DNA of 64,000 nt from Lepraria neglecta (Eukaryota > Ascomycota > Lecanoromycetes > Lecanorales > Stereocaulaceae). Both the position numbers and the translations under genes were made by a program. The notes below the pieces were generated by a model. It had not been told where the DNA came from, made no database searches, and worked only from the letters and a program-made list of their open reading frames with translations. Position 1 is the first letter of the stretch; each line of letters begins with the position of its first letter. This document shows, piece after piece, positions 22,498-34,136 of the stretch. The stretch is taken from contig CM065646.1 in assembly GCA_033220425.1 (NCBI GenBank), positions 627,501 through 691,500 on the forward strand, written 5' to 3'.

Positions 22498-23432
22498 TCA
22501 CCAAAGCCCAACCATCTGCATTCCACCTCCCACCACGCTCCCCGTAAACGTACACAGCCCCTGCCACCACCCATACACAAACCCAAACGGCAAGAGCGTC
22601 GGGAATTTATCTAAAGGAACAACATCTGGCAGAAGAAACCCTCAGTTAGCAAGCATGAATACCAACAATTGGAGGCCATCTAAAGCATAAAGCTGGGAGC
22701 AAACACTGCTCCTATCTGATTTGTATGCCCCAAAGGCTGAATTGAAAGACATGCATGTTGGAAATGGGAAGAGAGGCTTACCATACTGCCTCGAAATATA
22801 ATATTTCCCGTCCCTCTTATCCTTCACAAGATCCAGCACCGTAATAATCTTCACCCGCTCAACATGCAGCAGGCCAAACGGCACAAAGCTAGCCGATACA
22901 CTCTCCTCCAATTCTACCACTGCGCGCGTGTTTTCTAGATCGATCGTAATGTCTGAACAGAGCAGTGATATGTTTAGCTGATTTGGGAGGGTTTCAGATA
23001 TCATCGTAGGATACGTACTTTGAAAGTAGATCTTGACGTCTTTAGTAAGCACTTTGTAAACGGCGTAGACTTGTTTAATCGTCTCTCTACTATCGGGAGC
23101 GGATTTGATGTTTACGATTGGATGGAGGAAGGATGCTGTGGGGAGGAAACTGGTTGCAATGTTGTTAGATACAACGGATCTATAAATTGGAGAGAATCCA
23201 CGGGGACGAAATCCAGAAGTTTGGATGATGAATTGGTTACTCTTGATAGATATCATGGAATTTTTTTTCTTTTTTCTTTTTCTTGGAACATAAGAAACTG
23301 TCCGGAATTGCAAGGTAGAGTTTAAGGAAAATTGACATACTGTTTGTCCACAGTGGCTTTATGTAGCACTGGATCATCGTTCTCGGTGAGGTTGAGGATT
23401 ACTTGCTTCAACTCTTTGTACGGAACATCCAT
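22498..23432 (-). CDS. SigF-like NTF2-like domain protein
   Basis: Four exons (23432-23341, 23149-23019, 22952-22782, 22625-22498) give 173 residues with a whole number of codons. It begins MDVPYKELKQVILNLTENDD. The cone-shaped NTF2-like fold is suggested by HFLPTASFLHPIV, IKQVYAVYKVLTKDVKIYF, VELEESVSASFVPFG and KIITVLDLVKDKRDGKYYIS. It ends PTLLPFGFVYGWWQGLCTFT plus a glycine-rich tail ending GLW. The pattern matches the small SigF-like NTF2-like family common in ascomycetes; no enzymatic role is known. The first intron is long (191 nt) and holds a T-rich tract. The gene is convergent with KU80, with 93 bp between stops. Confidence 0.75.
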
Positions 23433-23795
23433 TTTGTTCGCTTTGATAGTGTGTGGGTTCAAGCGGCTGTTACGCTATTGCTCTTCTAATGCTCAGTTAG
23501 ATGCTACATTGTAAAGTAGGTAGAAGTGCAAGCTACGTTGAGGAATGATGACATGTTTATCCGAACACTCCCAAGATGTCGGCTAGGACGGAAGTAGAAA
23601 GTTAATTGCTGCACAGACATTGTCCAATCAACTACTAGAGCATGGAAGAGTTTCTTTGTTGGCAGCACTCATTGCTTCGTAATAGCATAACTATGTATGG
23701 GTATCATCTAAACACAATGAAATCGCTCGGATAAATGCATCCCTTGGTCGTGCCACCACGTGCTGAGTATTCCTTTTCAGCCTGAGCCAAACCCA
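23433..23795. other. Promoter of the NTF2-like gene and 3' end of the hydrolase gene
   Basis: About 360 bp. No feature is seen apart from ordinary fungal intergenic sequence. Confidence 0.45.
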
Positions 23796-26054
23796 TCATG
23801 TCCCTCTTTCCTCAACCCACCCCTCAATTCTCTCCGCTACACCTCCAACGAACTCCCGATACCGTTCCCCATCCACAAAAAACAACCCACAATGCGCTCC
23901 GACCTCATCAACGCCAGGCATGAAGACCCTAACCCAGCAAGGATCAATCTGTCCATTGATTTGCGGAGGCAGCATGCAGAATTTCTTATCCCTTTTCGGC
24001 TTCTCAGGCCGTGCTTCTTCACCATCCATCTTAGAGATTTCAGAATCCGTCTTGGTAAGAGAAGCTGTATCACTCTTGTTGACCAGTTTTTGGGCTTCTT
24101 TCTCTGCTCTCAATCGCTCCTTTTCAAGGCGCTTCTGTTCTTCCTTTTCGTGTTTTGTTAGCTCTTTCTCCATCCGTTTCTGTTCCTCTTTTTCTTCCTT
24201 CGCTCGCTCTTTCTCGCCCTTCTCCATGCCCTTCATCTTCTCCTTCTCCTCAGCCTTTAATTGCTTCTCCTTCTCCTTTGCGGCATTCTTCTCTCTTTTC
24301 TCCAGAAATTTCTGCCTGTCGCTGATGGCCTTTTCTCGATCTTTGACGGCTCGTTGGTAAGCTTTGACTTGACGAGCGTGTTCTTTCTCGGCGAGTTTGC
24401 GGGTGTCTTTGTCTGTGTAAGGCGTAGGATCGAAGGCCGGGGGCTCTTCCGGGGCTGTTGGTAGTGGGGGGAGAGCTGCGTCTTTCAGAGATGAAGCCCC
24501 ATCCACTGATGGAGGCTTTGAAGGGCCAGAATTTGACGTGGCGGTAGAGGTAGTGGGTTTGAGGGTCGATGGCTCGTTCTTGCCTCCGGCTTCTTCCTCG
24601 TCGTCTGTAACTGGAGCCGCGTCGATGTGTTTCATGGCCTGGCTGGCGTCAGACATCGCACCCTCATCATCGGTATGGCCATCAACTGAAAGGATATTCT
24701 TTTCAGGGACTTCAGTATCCTCTCCAGTAAGTCCTTCGCCGTCTGGCCCCTCGACAGAGATCCTTGGACTTAAGGGTGGAGACCGGGTGTCCACTGCTTC
24801 CAAGCTCGTACCCTGCATTTGCTCTTGTATCTCTGAAGTTCCATCCTCTAGCCCTCCCGTTTGAACTCTAGACGAGGGAGTCGACTTTGGCTTCTTTGGT
24901 CTTCCAGTGCTCGCAGTGTAGTAATTGACAAATCTAACCCTTCTCGAGTCATGTAATTCGAGATCTTCCAAAGCTCTCAACTTCTCATATCGATTCTTTA
25001 AGCCTTTGTAGTCGGCCATAGCTCCCCCAAACTCGAGATGTGATTTAACATATGCTTGTGTAGCTTTCGTTAAACCGTCTGAATGCTTGTTGATGAAATG
25101 CATTGCATTAGCCCAGCCAGTACGTTGCGGTAGGCGTATGTCATTAGGGAACGGCGGATCGTAGTTGGGATCTTTGGTTGGTAGATCGAAGGATGTGGCT
25201 GAAGACGTGGAGATAGTGGTGGTTGAGTTGGTCTCTGTTGGCATCAGTCTTGTCGTGGAGCCGGCATCAGACCCAAAGTATGCAGACGCTGCAGCAGAAC
25301 CTGCCTCCCCATTCGCGGGCGTTCCCTCCTGGCCTTGGCTTCCTGTCCTTGCTTCCGTAGGCTTCGGAGCCGGCGAGTCTGGCGCTGGCTTGAAAAGACT
25401 GCCCAGTCCACTAGCAATAACACCAGGATGCATCCCAAGAAACGGCGTATCGAAGTCGATAGTTCCCAGTATACGGTGCTTTTCCAACAGGGCTACTTCT
25501 GCAGACAGTATACCTCCCATGCTATGTCCCAGGAGGATGACATCTGTATCTTGGCCTTCATGAGGTCGCAGCCACTCGCTCAACCCATCCCTCGCAAACT
25601 CGATATGTTTCCGACTCTTGTACTTCGGATAGATCTTTGTATGAACAACATGCGTTCCCTTTCCCTCCTCTCCCAACTTCACCGTCACGAGATTATGCAC
25701 ATGAGCCGGGAAGCTCTGGAAGCTCGTTTCATTTCCCATGAATCCATGAATATAAACCAACAGTAGCGTTCGCTTGCCATTTCCCTCGGTAGACTGGTGT
25801 GGCACGAGCGATTCTGTAGATGAACGGCGAGGATCTTGAGAGGACCAGGAGTGCGAGAGAGGCTGTGAGTGGTATGTTGGTGCGGTCTCGGTGTAGGGTG
25901 GTGGCGCGTCGAGCGTGGTGGGGTCGTCGCGGAGAGGGAGGGGAGGGGGTACACGGCCTCGGGGTGGAGGTGGTTGCTCTTCTCCTGGTTGGGGGGTTCG
26001 GTTGCTGGGGCAGTAGGTGGTGGGGAAGGGGTTTTGATCAGCTTTATGGCCCAT
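23796..26054 (-). CDS. DUF676-type alpha/beta hydrolase (lipase-like) with coiled-coil
   Basis: A single exon of 752 residues starting MGHKADQNPFPTTYCPSNRT. A Pro-rich N-terminus (residues 1-90) precedes the hydrolase core: LLLVYIHGFMGNETSFQSFP holds the HG oxyanion element (about residue 100), and VILLGHSMGGILSAEVALL contains the nucleophile elbow GHSMGG (about residue 178). After DFDTPFLGMHP comes a long disordered segment. A Lys/Glu-rich coiled coil at about residues 560-690 follows (KEKEKQLKAEEKEKMKGMEK), and then a short conserved C-terminus (INGQIDPCWVRVFM). Fungal members are thought to act on lipids or to be membrane-associated serine hydrolases. The acid and His residues of the triad are not certain by eye. 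The frame is intact throughout. Confidence 0.82.
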   Translation of the reverse strand: MGHKADQNPFPTTYCPSNRTPQPGEEQPPPPRGRVPPPLPLRDDPTTLDAPPPYTETAPTYHSQPLSHSWSSQDPRRSSTESLVPHQSTEGNGKRTLLLVYIHGFMGNETSFQSFPAHVHNLVTVKLGEEGKGTHVVHTKIYPKYKSRKHIEFARDGLSEWLRPHEGQDTDVILLGHSMGGILSAEVALLEKHRILGTIDFDTPFLGMHPGVIASGLGSLFKPAPDSPAPKPTEARTGSQGQEGTPANGEAGSAAASAYFGSDAGSTTRLMPTETNSTTTISTSSATSFDLPTKDPNYDPPFPNDIRLPQRTGWANAMHFINKHSDGLTKATQAYVKSHLEFGGAMADYKGLKNRYEKLRALEDLELHDSRRVRFVNYYTASTGRPKKPKSTPSSRVQTGGLEDGTSEIQEQMQGTSLEAVDTRSPPLSPRISVEGPDGEGLTGEDTEVPEKNILSVDGHTDDEGAMSDASQAMKHIDAAPVTDDEEEAGGKNEPSTLKPTTSTATSNSGPSKPPSVDGASSLKDAALPPLPTAPEEPPAFDPTPYTDKDTRKLAEKEHARQVKAYQRAVKDREKAISDRQKFLEKREKNAAKEKEKQLKAEEKEKMKGMEKGEKERAKEEKEEQKRMEKELTKHEKEEQKRLEKERLRAEKEAQKLVNKSDTASLTKTDSEISKMDGEEARPEKPKRDKKFCMLPPQINGQIDPCWVRVFMPGVDEVGAHCGLFFVDGERYREFVGGVAERIEGWVEERGT

Positions 26055-26872
26055 ACTCAGGCGATATGTGCTGCCAGAGCACGGAGATGGGGTAGAGAGA
26101 GCGGGATGCGGTGTTTTCTTTTTTTGAGTGGTGAGGTCCGAGTAGCATTGGTAAAATTTGGACTTCGGCGTAGCACGTGGGTTGTAACACTCTTGAAAAA
26201 AGAGTTACACATATTTGAGCACGCAGGGATGATGATTGACTAATCAACTGATTGAATTCGTATGACATTCGCAGCATGGTATCTAGCTAAACCACAGCCG
26301 CTGCTAAGCCCACAATATCCCCTTTTCCACGACTGATCCTCGCTCTCCAGGATGCATGCCTCCTCTGATTAAGATACATCCATCGGAACTCTCCTGTTTT
26401 TTTTGGTTACTCGCCAAGTATCCTATCCCAAGCCTCTCCTTGCAAGAAATTTGAAAACCGGATGCTATGACCTGCAAAATGCACGATAGAGCTAGGTAGT
26501 GTGACAGCGTAAGGTAGTGGTGTGACCGGCCACGCGTAGGTGAAAAGATGCTCGCTTGCTCAAGGGCACCAAAGGAAAATGTCAACAGGATGGCGAACTG
26601 CTGGCTCGGCCGGTACATTAGACACGTAGAACCTCCCCTTCGTTAATGGACCGTATGCGAAAGACATGGCGTGAGACCTTCGAAGGTCTCGGTAGTAATT
26701 ACAGCGGCCGAGGATAGACCGTTGGTTGTGGAGAAGATCACTGATATTTCTCCGTTGGATTTTGAAAAATTAGTTACACAAGAAAGCGCGGTTGGCAGCA
26801 ATAGTCCAAAACCTCGAGTATTGGTGTAAATATAGACAGTAGAAGTGAAGTCGACGTTTTGGGTGACCAGGT
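26055..26872. other. Intergenic region upstream of the hydrolase gene
   Basis: About 820 bp between the hydrolase start and the 3' end of the membrane-protein gene. The open frames present lack motifs. Nothing else was recognised. Confidence 0.45.
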
Positions 26873-29038
26873 TCAAGGTGGTGTTGTGTCTTCCCTAAAT
26901 CTGGACCCTCGTGAGCCATCTTGACTAGGATGACTTCGCCCGAGGCCATCCCTGACCCGAGGGAATTCAGCTATTGGTCCGGGTGGACCTCGCGGGCGTG
27001 GTGAGGGCTGTTGCGGAGGGCGAACTGGGACCTGGCCTGGCTGATTGATGACTGGTGTACGTGCGGGACCAGGCCGCATATTTGCTACCTCATCTCGTTG
27101 CGGCGGGCTCCCAGTGGCAGCTGCTAAAGGCGCGATAGTGGTAGGTGAGGATGAAAGAGGAGAGCTGGAGGACTCGGTCTTCTCAGTGTCCGGCACGACA
27201 CCGCCATAGAAGCCCTGGGAATCGCGGTAAAAGGACGACCCTGACAGAGAACGGGACGGAGAAGGTTGAGAAGGCCTTAACCCAGGAGTGAGGCCGGCAA
27301 AGGGTCCTTGACCTGGTGCCACGCCTGGGCTTCGTTGAGTGGAAGGAGGTCCAGTTGAACCAGTAGAGGGACCGGCAGTGTTATCACCATAGCCGTCGCC
27401 ACCAGCTGCTAGAACTGATGGGAGCTTTCTCCCAGAGATCTTCTGGAAGCCACGCTCGCTAGGTGCTGTATCTGTTGTGGCTGCGGTCCGAGCTGTTTGA
27501 GACGAAAGGGGTCTCATACGTCCAAGGATGCCACCGACGATAGGTGCAGTACTTGATCGTTGAGTCATAGTACCACTACCACTTTGTGGCCCGCTTCCCT
27601 GGCCAACTGTTTGAGGGAGTGGGGGCGAGATGATCCTTCGCTGGCCGGATTTGTTTCTTCGCCTGCGGAAGAAGAGGAGAATGAGCATGAGTACCAATGC
27701 CAAGCCGGCAACTCCACCAACGATCCCTCCAACAAGCACTGGCGTCGGGGGTGCGTTGTCGTTTCCTGAACCACTCCGTGAGCTGGAAGTCGGTGTAGCA
27801 GCAGTGCTAGTACTCGAGCCACCTATGCCAGCGGCCCCAGCACCACTATTAGATGCCGCAGTAGCAGCAGACGCCGAGGACTGGCTTGCGAGTGACGATG
27901 ATGCGGATGCATTGAGGGTTGTAGGTGTGGCGGCTATTCCAGAACTAAGAGACTGGCCGCTTCGTGTAGATGTCATAAAGCCGCTGAGAGTGGAAGCTGG
28001 TGCGGCCGTAGAAGAGATACTAGCCATGGACGCCTGCGATGCCGTAGACTCTGCAAAAAGAAATGCTATGGCACTCGATTGCGAGCCGAGGCTACTCAGA
28101 CTTGATGATACGGCAGCACTTGAACTCATTGAGGTAGCTGTTGGTTTTATTAGCTGGAGCCCAAGACAAAGCGCCTGATAACATGACTAACCTGACATGG
28201 TGGAGTTACTAGCCGGACTAAGTGTGTTTGCTAATGGATTCGGGGTGGGAGAAGGGCTCGGAGTAGATGAGAAGTAGGATGAGGAGCCCGTAGAGGATTG
28301 GGGAGTCGACGGTAAGGGCGTTGAGGGCGATGAGAGAACTTGCTGGGAACTAGGCTCAGGGATGTTCATGGGACTTTGGCTCGCTGCAGCAACATGTCCT
28401 TCTGGTGTAGCGCTTGGAGCTGCGGACTGAGGTACAGAGTAAAGCTCATTTGCTATAGCTTCTTGTGTTTGAAGTGCGGCAGTTCTTGCTGACGATGCTT
28501 GAATAGCTGCCGGGGGGACGACCGAGCCAGGAACAAAGTTGTTGACATTGGGAGTGTTGGCGGAATTTGACGTATGGGCCGGAGGAGTGGAGGTATCGGT
28601 GACATTGACCTCACCCACCCCAGGCACGTTAACGGTCCCAGCTGCTGACATTGGCTCGACTACATGCGAGACAATGTTTTTGCCATCGCTGACGTCGACA
28701 GCCACCATAGTGGTAACCGGCTTAGCCGTTGGTTGAACTCCATTGTAGACTGGTGCTGAGACGAGCTGCCGGCGCCGGAGTTCTGTGGGTTGTTTTTCTA
28801 AGGCTTCTGATGAATCGTGAAGGCTCTGAACTTCTTGACGAGAAGGTTTTAGAACATCAAAAGCTTGGTCTTCGTAGGGTGGGAGCACGATCTTGGGTAA
28901 GTTTGGCATCTCTTTCTTGCTTGACTGACCCAAACTCCTTGCTCGCTGTCTGCCCTGTTGAAAGCCATAGCGTCCGGCTAGGTCATCGAACTGCTCGACA
29001 TCTAGCTCAACTTTCCGCCTCTTAAATGGATGATACAT
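26873..29038 (-). CDS. Ser/Thr-rich single-pass membrane protein
   Basis: Two exons joined by a short intron between about 28130 and 28190: the donor follows TMS-G (GTTAGT), the branch is GCTAAT, and the acceptor is CCAACAG before ATSMSSSAAV. The product is about 700 residues. The first 280 residues, from MYHPFKRRKVELDVEQFDDL, are followed by a long Ser/Thr/Pro/Ala region. One transmembrane helix, VLVGGIVGGVAGLALVLMLI, is followed by a basic stop-transfer RRRRNK. The C-terminal tail is Pro/Ser/Gly-rich and presumably cytosolic. The architecture resembles fungal wall-stress sensors of the Mid2/Wsc type, but there is no obvious signal peptide or WSC domain, and the N-terminus is Arg/Lys-rich, so sensor function is only an analogy. 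Confidence 0.7.
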
Positions 29039-30859
29039 TGGACCCTTGGTCCGAGGTCCACGAGTGGTGTAGCTATACGGGGAAAATGAATGTGTGTCAG
29101 CAGTTTATGTGCTGTCTGTGGTGATTAAAATTCTGATGTATAAATTGGTTGAACTGAATAAGCATTGGTGCCTGGTCGATTGCGCTGAAAGAGAAAGGGA
29201 TAGGGATCTCGCTGTGACGTTCGCCGGAACGGGCGTGATGCCCTGTGTATGAATGACTGTGGTGTTCCTGGTGGATGGATACAACGTCTTTGTGCGGACG
29301 TGGTCGCTCTTTGCGATCGAAGATCAGCTTCGACAGCGTTGTAGTATTGTGTATGCGTCTTGTAATGAGTGGCTGCCAGTCATAGACTGACGGGATTAAG
29401 ACTGATTGAGCTGTTCAGAGTCAGTCCTACCCACATTCTTGGGCATCTCGGAGACCCACCTGTGTTCTAAATTCGCATTATTGATGTGTTTTCTCCTCCC
29501 AAAGCTGCTGAGGGTCACTATCGAGTGTGTATGGGGCGTGATTGTATGTTGGTGGTTGTCGTGTGGATTGTTGTTCGAGGAGCGTTCCACCTCCCCTTGG
29601 ATTGCGACCAGTAGATTATGCACCTCTAGACTTCTTGCAGAGCTGCGCCCCTTCCTTGCTCAGTTGACACCTCACAGCTCTTACAACCACGACACCGCCG
29701 ACTGCTCGGGCGTGCCTGGGACTTCACGATTTGGCGCAAGCTTGGGGTTGGAAGAAGGAACAAAAGAAAAGGGCAGAGGATCTGGGCTGGTTCATTATTG
29801 GTCGGCTCAACGAGTAACTCGTATGGGGACAAGCGTGGGTTTTTAGTGTGGCCGCGGGTCCTCTATCCTTGTCTAGTGAAATTACGAGGGACCAAAGATA
29901 GGACCTTAAATGAAAGGCGGAGATGAGATTTACAACAATAACAGCTGAAAGCTGAGCGCTTGAATGCTCAGCAGCCTGTGGGATGTCGCCATGGCGATGG
30001 CGAAAAGCTCTTCTACGGACGCTGTTCCTATTCACCACCTTGAAAGCCGTGAGGCACAACGGATGTACGGAGGAAAGAGCATCATTGGCAATACGAAACA
30101 GCAAATGACCCACACTCGTAACGAAACCTCTCGAAAATCTCCACCTGTGCCACACCCTCATCAACCTGTAACCAATCTCCTGGTTCTCCCTTGTAGATAT
30201 CAGCCGAGCCGCTCACTTGTGGGGAAGGTTGTTGGTTCTTTCTCTACGGAATCTCGGTACGAGCTACTACTACTATGAAATTTGAGCTCTGAAAGATTGT
30301 TGTTGTTACCTACATTATTGTTCAACTACGTCAAGCTTGCTTACCTAGTTCATTTGCTAAGAGGCTTGCCTATCGAGCTGTCCATTGAAGTGAATAGTGA
30401 AGTAAGGTGACAGCCACGCTCCTTATCCCCAAACGCATAGCCTATTATACTCAAAAAAAACGTGCAATTTACCTATACTTCACTACTGGGTGCTTATCCG
30501 ATTACAACAGCAAAAGATCCGGCAATAATCCGATGAATAAGTGAATACTCATCCTAAATTTCCTAGAGACTTTTACTGCCATAAATCATCATGTGGGCGA
30601 AGACTCGGAAAGATCCATCAACTCTGTCAGTGATAAAGGGGGGGTGCTCAAAGAGATAACTGTATCCACGATCTTATGTGTCCCATCGCCACTCGCGTCT
30701 ACTGCTTACTCTCTCTCTCTCTCTCCGCATCCAACCCACTGGTATATGACCTGTTAGCGCTCCTCTAGTCATTGGTACTAAAGAGATCTGCCGCTGTTGT
30801 CCTTGAGTATGTACATCCCATGTCCCAACAGCAGGAAGGGTCAAAACCCAACCGAACCC
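29039..30859. other. Long intergenic region with CT microsatellite
   Basis: About 1.8 kb upstream of the membrane-protein gene. A (CT)n tract lies at about 30709-30725 and an A8 run near 30454-30461. No convincing coding exon was found on either strand. It may contain a long 5' leader. Confidence 0.5.
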
Positions 30860-30869
30860 AAAAAAAAAA
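30860..30869 (-). terminator. Pol III T-run terminator
   Basis: Ten consecutive T on the minus strand, starting 9 nt after the 3' end of the tRNA-like unit. This is the standard RNA polymerase III termination signal and supports transcription of that unit. Confidence 0.6.
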
Positions 30870-30877
30870 TAGATATT

Positions 30878-31026
30878 GCTCAAACTCAGATTCGAACTGA
30901 GGTCTTCAGGACTTATCACCCAGACGGATGTCCAGCAAACCAGAACGGTAGCATTGAACACCCACAGGCGTTACCTGGCCCGGACAGTTTGGATACCTGA
31001 CGTGCTGACCACTACACCGTCTGAGT
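30878..31026 (-). tRNA. tRNA-like Pol III gene with about 78-nt insertion in the anticodon loop; anticodon not assignable
   Basis: On the minus strand a D-arm/A-box (GTGTAGTGGTCAGCAC, about 31002-31017) and a T-arm/B-box (CTCAG TTCGAAT CTGAG, about 30885-30901) are both clean. The anticodon-stem halves TCAGG (30996-31000) and CCTGA (30906-30910) pair but are separated by 85 nt, i.e. a 7-nt loop plus about 78 nt of intron. The acceptor halves ACTCAGA and TTTGAGC pair at six of seven positions (A1-C72 fails). The segment after the 5' anticodon stem contains TATCCAAACTG, reminiscent of a CCA (Trp) loop, but position 33 would not be U in the simple fold. It is a real tRNA gene with a large intron, a tRNA-derived pseudogene, or another Pol III RNA. 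Confidence 0.45.
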
Positions 31027-31806
31027 TGCCTGAGTCTGTTTTCCTGAATGGGTGGTTCTTGTAAGACTACTCGTAATTGGCGCAGGGCCATCATGCCTCT
31101 ATTGGAGCTCTGGAACGTACTGGGCGCAGTATCAATAATGGCATTCTACATTAGAGTCAACGGCTTTAACTGCATTAATTGTTAGCTGCATCAAATTGAA
31201 GCGATATCAGAACTCGTATTTCCCGTATATGCAATGCCAATGACAGGGAAAACCCCCTTCCGGCGTATCATCTAATCTCTTATACAGCTTTGACCGTTCC
31301 AATTTTCGGCTATAAAATCAATTGGAGCGGATTCGTAGCAAGCTTGGCTCACAGATGCGATATGCGATACGTGCAATCACGAAATCACACTTCTTTACAG
31401 GCATCTCTGGAAAGAAATGGAGAAAGAAGCTTAATTACGAGGACGTCCATTTTCTGAAAGGGGTCTCAAGAGAACGCTTCTGTTTGCAGGGCAAGCTGTC
31501 AGGAAGATTGATGTGGTTAGTACAGCGTGTAAACACGGGTTTCAAGCCAACCAAGTTGATCAACGTCGAGCAAGTGCAGATCTTCAACGAAGCTTGTTAG
31601 ATAGCAGTCTAAGGTTTAGGAACGTTGGGGTTCGGCACCACTATGACTGCCATTTAGTTTGCTAGTCTCGGGGAGCGTCACAAGTTGCACGAAGTGACCT
31701 CTTTAATAGTAGTTTCTCATTACTATCGTACACATTGATACACTGGCGTCCACATAATCATGTAGACAAAGCGGCTTCAAGACCAAGAAAAAAGGCTTCT
31801 GGCTAA
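31027..31806. other. Spacer, nothing recognised
   Basis: Sequence between the tRNA-like unit and the stop of the PHD-finger gene. One open frame (31322-31600) begins only at a TTG codon and shows no family motif, so it is not called. Confidence 0.45.
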
Positions 31807-34136
31807 TCACTTCTTCCCGAGCTTGACTTTGCAGTCGGGACAATACCATTTCTGCCTCCTTGGCGGAGACTCCTTCAAACCTACACAATCGAAGTGGAAC
31901 CACTCTCGCTCGCACTGGAGTGGAATGTCAGCGTAGATAACAACGAAGCATCAGAAGGAGTTCCGCTTACATTATCGTTCTCGCACGCAATCATGTCTCC
32001 AAAACTCACGTCTCCGCAAAGACAATACCTAGGCTCATCGGGATCAATTTCCTCACCCGCCATTGCCTCATCTATTTTAGTCGCGTTCTCTTTGTCTTTA
32101 GCACTTGCATTGTCGGCTACCCTCTTCTTCTTCGGAGCATGCTGTCGTTTGCCTACACTCACTGCAGGACCATCTTCGTGACTTTCAATCATGGCACCTG
32201 GCGCAGGGCGCTTGCTTCGCCTTCCAGCTGCTGTGACGACTGCGACCGGACTTGGCAGCGGAGCAGGGGTATTGCTCTTGCGACGAGGGTGCTCACGAGT
32301 ATTTGTTGCTGGTGTTGGGTCAACAGAACCTCGGCGAGTAGCTGTCCGGGTAGCTGTACGTGGTGATGCCAGGACTGGCTCCGGCGGCGGCTCCGCAGGA
32401 CCTTTCAAAGTTAAAGAGACACGCCGAGGACGAGAAGAGGTTGCGGTAGAGGTTGTGGCCGCAATGGTTTTGGGAGTGACCGCTTTAGGTTTTTCAGGAG
32501 CTGCCATGACCGGGGTTGCCGGTGCAGGCGTGGACTTTCGTACAGGTTTTGAGGGTGATGGAGCAGGGGGAGCAAGAGGTATTGTGGACGTCACCGTTTC
32601 GGTTGTGACATTCAGCGGCGCAGGTCGAGCGTGTTCTCTCTTTTGCTTTTTCGAGGAAGGTTTGGTTGGTGAAGGAGCAGGTTCAACCTGTTTAAGAGGC
32701 AGCTCTGATTTAGGTGTCTCGTCTCGCTTCCTTTTCTTCGCGGAAGACTTCGTGGGGTCTTTTGGCTTCGCAATCTTATCCTTGGGAGTATCTTTACTCT
32801 TAGGCAGACTGGCACTGACAAGGGGGCTTTGTATTGCTGGTCCGGGCGGCTTGGAGAACAGCTCCTTAAATGTGCTTCCAAGACTACCCAACTTCTGGGC
32901 TTCCGATTCCAACTCCGCAGCTCGTTCGCGTGCTAATATCTCCCTCTTCTGCTTCTTAGCCTCATTCAGCTTCATTCCCCTGTTCTCAAGTGCCGTCTCT
33001 CCCAATCCCAACTTCTCAGAGCTTATCTCGCCTGGTAACAGTGGTCTTCCTGGTTCTCTATGGGCGATATCATCCTCGTCAAGGAAGTCTTCCCCAGTCT
33101 CCTCCGCAAGTCTCATTGCCTTTTGGTAATAATCAGGTCCTCGTTTCGCATCGGTCAATTCACGTCTGATCATTGTCTCGCTAGGTGTCCAAATGGCATT
33201 CTTCTTCATCCTCTTCCGTAACTTCGCCATCTCCCACTCGGTGAGGCGCATCCAGGGCGCATGCTTGCTACCTGGCTTAGGATCTGGTGGTGGTGGAGTC
33301 AGTAGTGACAGTGCATTACTTGTCGATATCCCAGCGACGGAGCTGTGCACATTCGTTCCCACGGCGCCAGGCGGCCGAGGCGCTCGAGGGACCTTGGGAA
33401 TCTTCAGCTTCGGTACCTTTGGAGGCTTCGGAGGCCTTATCCGGGCTGGCTTGCGCGACCCTCCAACACGAGATGTAGGCATTGGAATGGGTGATGGCGG
33501 TACTGATTCCCAATCCGAATCTGTGAATGGAAGTGGAGAATCCGGGTTTGGTGGTGGAAGTACTTCACCAGGCACTGTGATTTTGCGGCTTCGATACCGC
33601 TTTTCAGGTTTGGCTGAAAATCTCCCTGCAGACGCTGCAGCCCTTGCGCCATCAAGCCGTAGAGTAATTCGCGGAGGAGGCGTTTTGCGAGCTGCTTGGG
33701 GAGACCTTGGTACTGGAGTGGGGTCTCTCGAGGGCGGTTTTGGCAAAGCACGTAGTTTGGTTATGATACTGGTCAAACGGTTGTAGTGACGATCCACCAT
33801 CTCGAACAGGCGTGTTGCCTCGCCATGGGCAGATTCGCGACAGCTTATTGCGTAGTCCAGGTTGTGAGATATGTCGTGTCGCAGAGCTTGGGCGCTTTGC
33901 CTCTTATTGGGTGGTAAGGATGGTAGCGACCCATATTCCTTCGAGAGATCATGTACGGCGCCAGCTGCTGCAAGGTAGGACTCATCGAGGTTGCCGATGA
34001 GAGTGAGGGATCGTACGAGGTCGGAGGGGAGGTATTCGGTGTAATCGAGGAAATCGGTGACGGTGTGTTGAGCGTCTGGATCCTCAGGTGGATCTCTTGT
34101 CATTACATCCATGGCTGAAGCCATGACTGAAGCCAT
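31807..34136 (-). CDS. ING-family PHD-finger chromatin protein
   Basis: Two exons (34136-31971 and 31914-31807) give 757 residues. The N-terminal ING helical domain includes [31 protein letters not shown] and [21 protein letters not shown] long disordered Lys/Pro/Ser/Thr-rich middle follows. The C-terminal PHD finger begins [20 protein letters not shown] and continues across a 56-nt intron with [13 protein letters not shown], ending [13 protein letters not shown]. All Cys4-His-Cys3 ligands appear present. ING proteins read H3K4 methylation through this finger as subunits of histone acetyltransferase or deacetylase complexes (NuA4, NuA3, Rpd3L in yeast). Which complex applies here cannot be told; the long linker resembles Pho23/Yng2-type fungal proteins. 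Confidence 0.85.

Noticed and set aside
24538-25563. Plus-strand frames opposite the hydrolase gene
   Set aside because: They are shadows of the 752-codon minus-strand gene, which has the GHSMGG motif.
31322-31600. 92-codon open frame as a gene
   Set aside because: It starts only at TTG and has no motif, neighbours or splice support.
32191-33786. Long plus-strand frames opposite the ING/PHD gene
   Set aside because: They are antisense shadows of a GC-rich disordered coding region.
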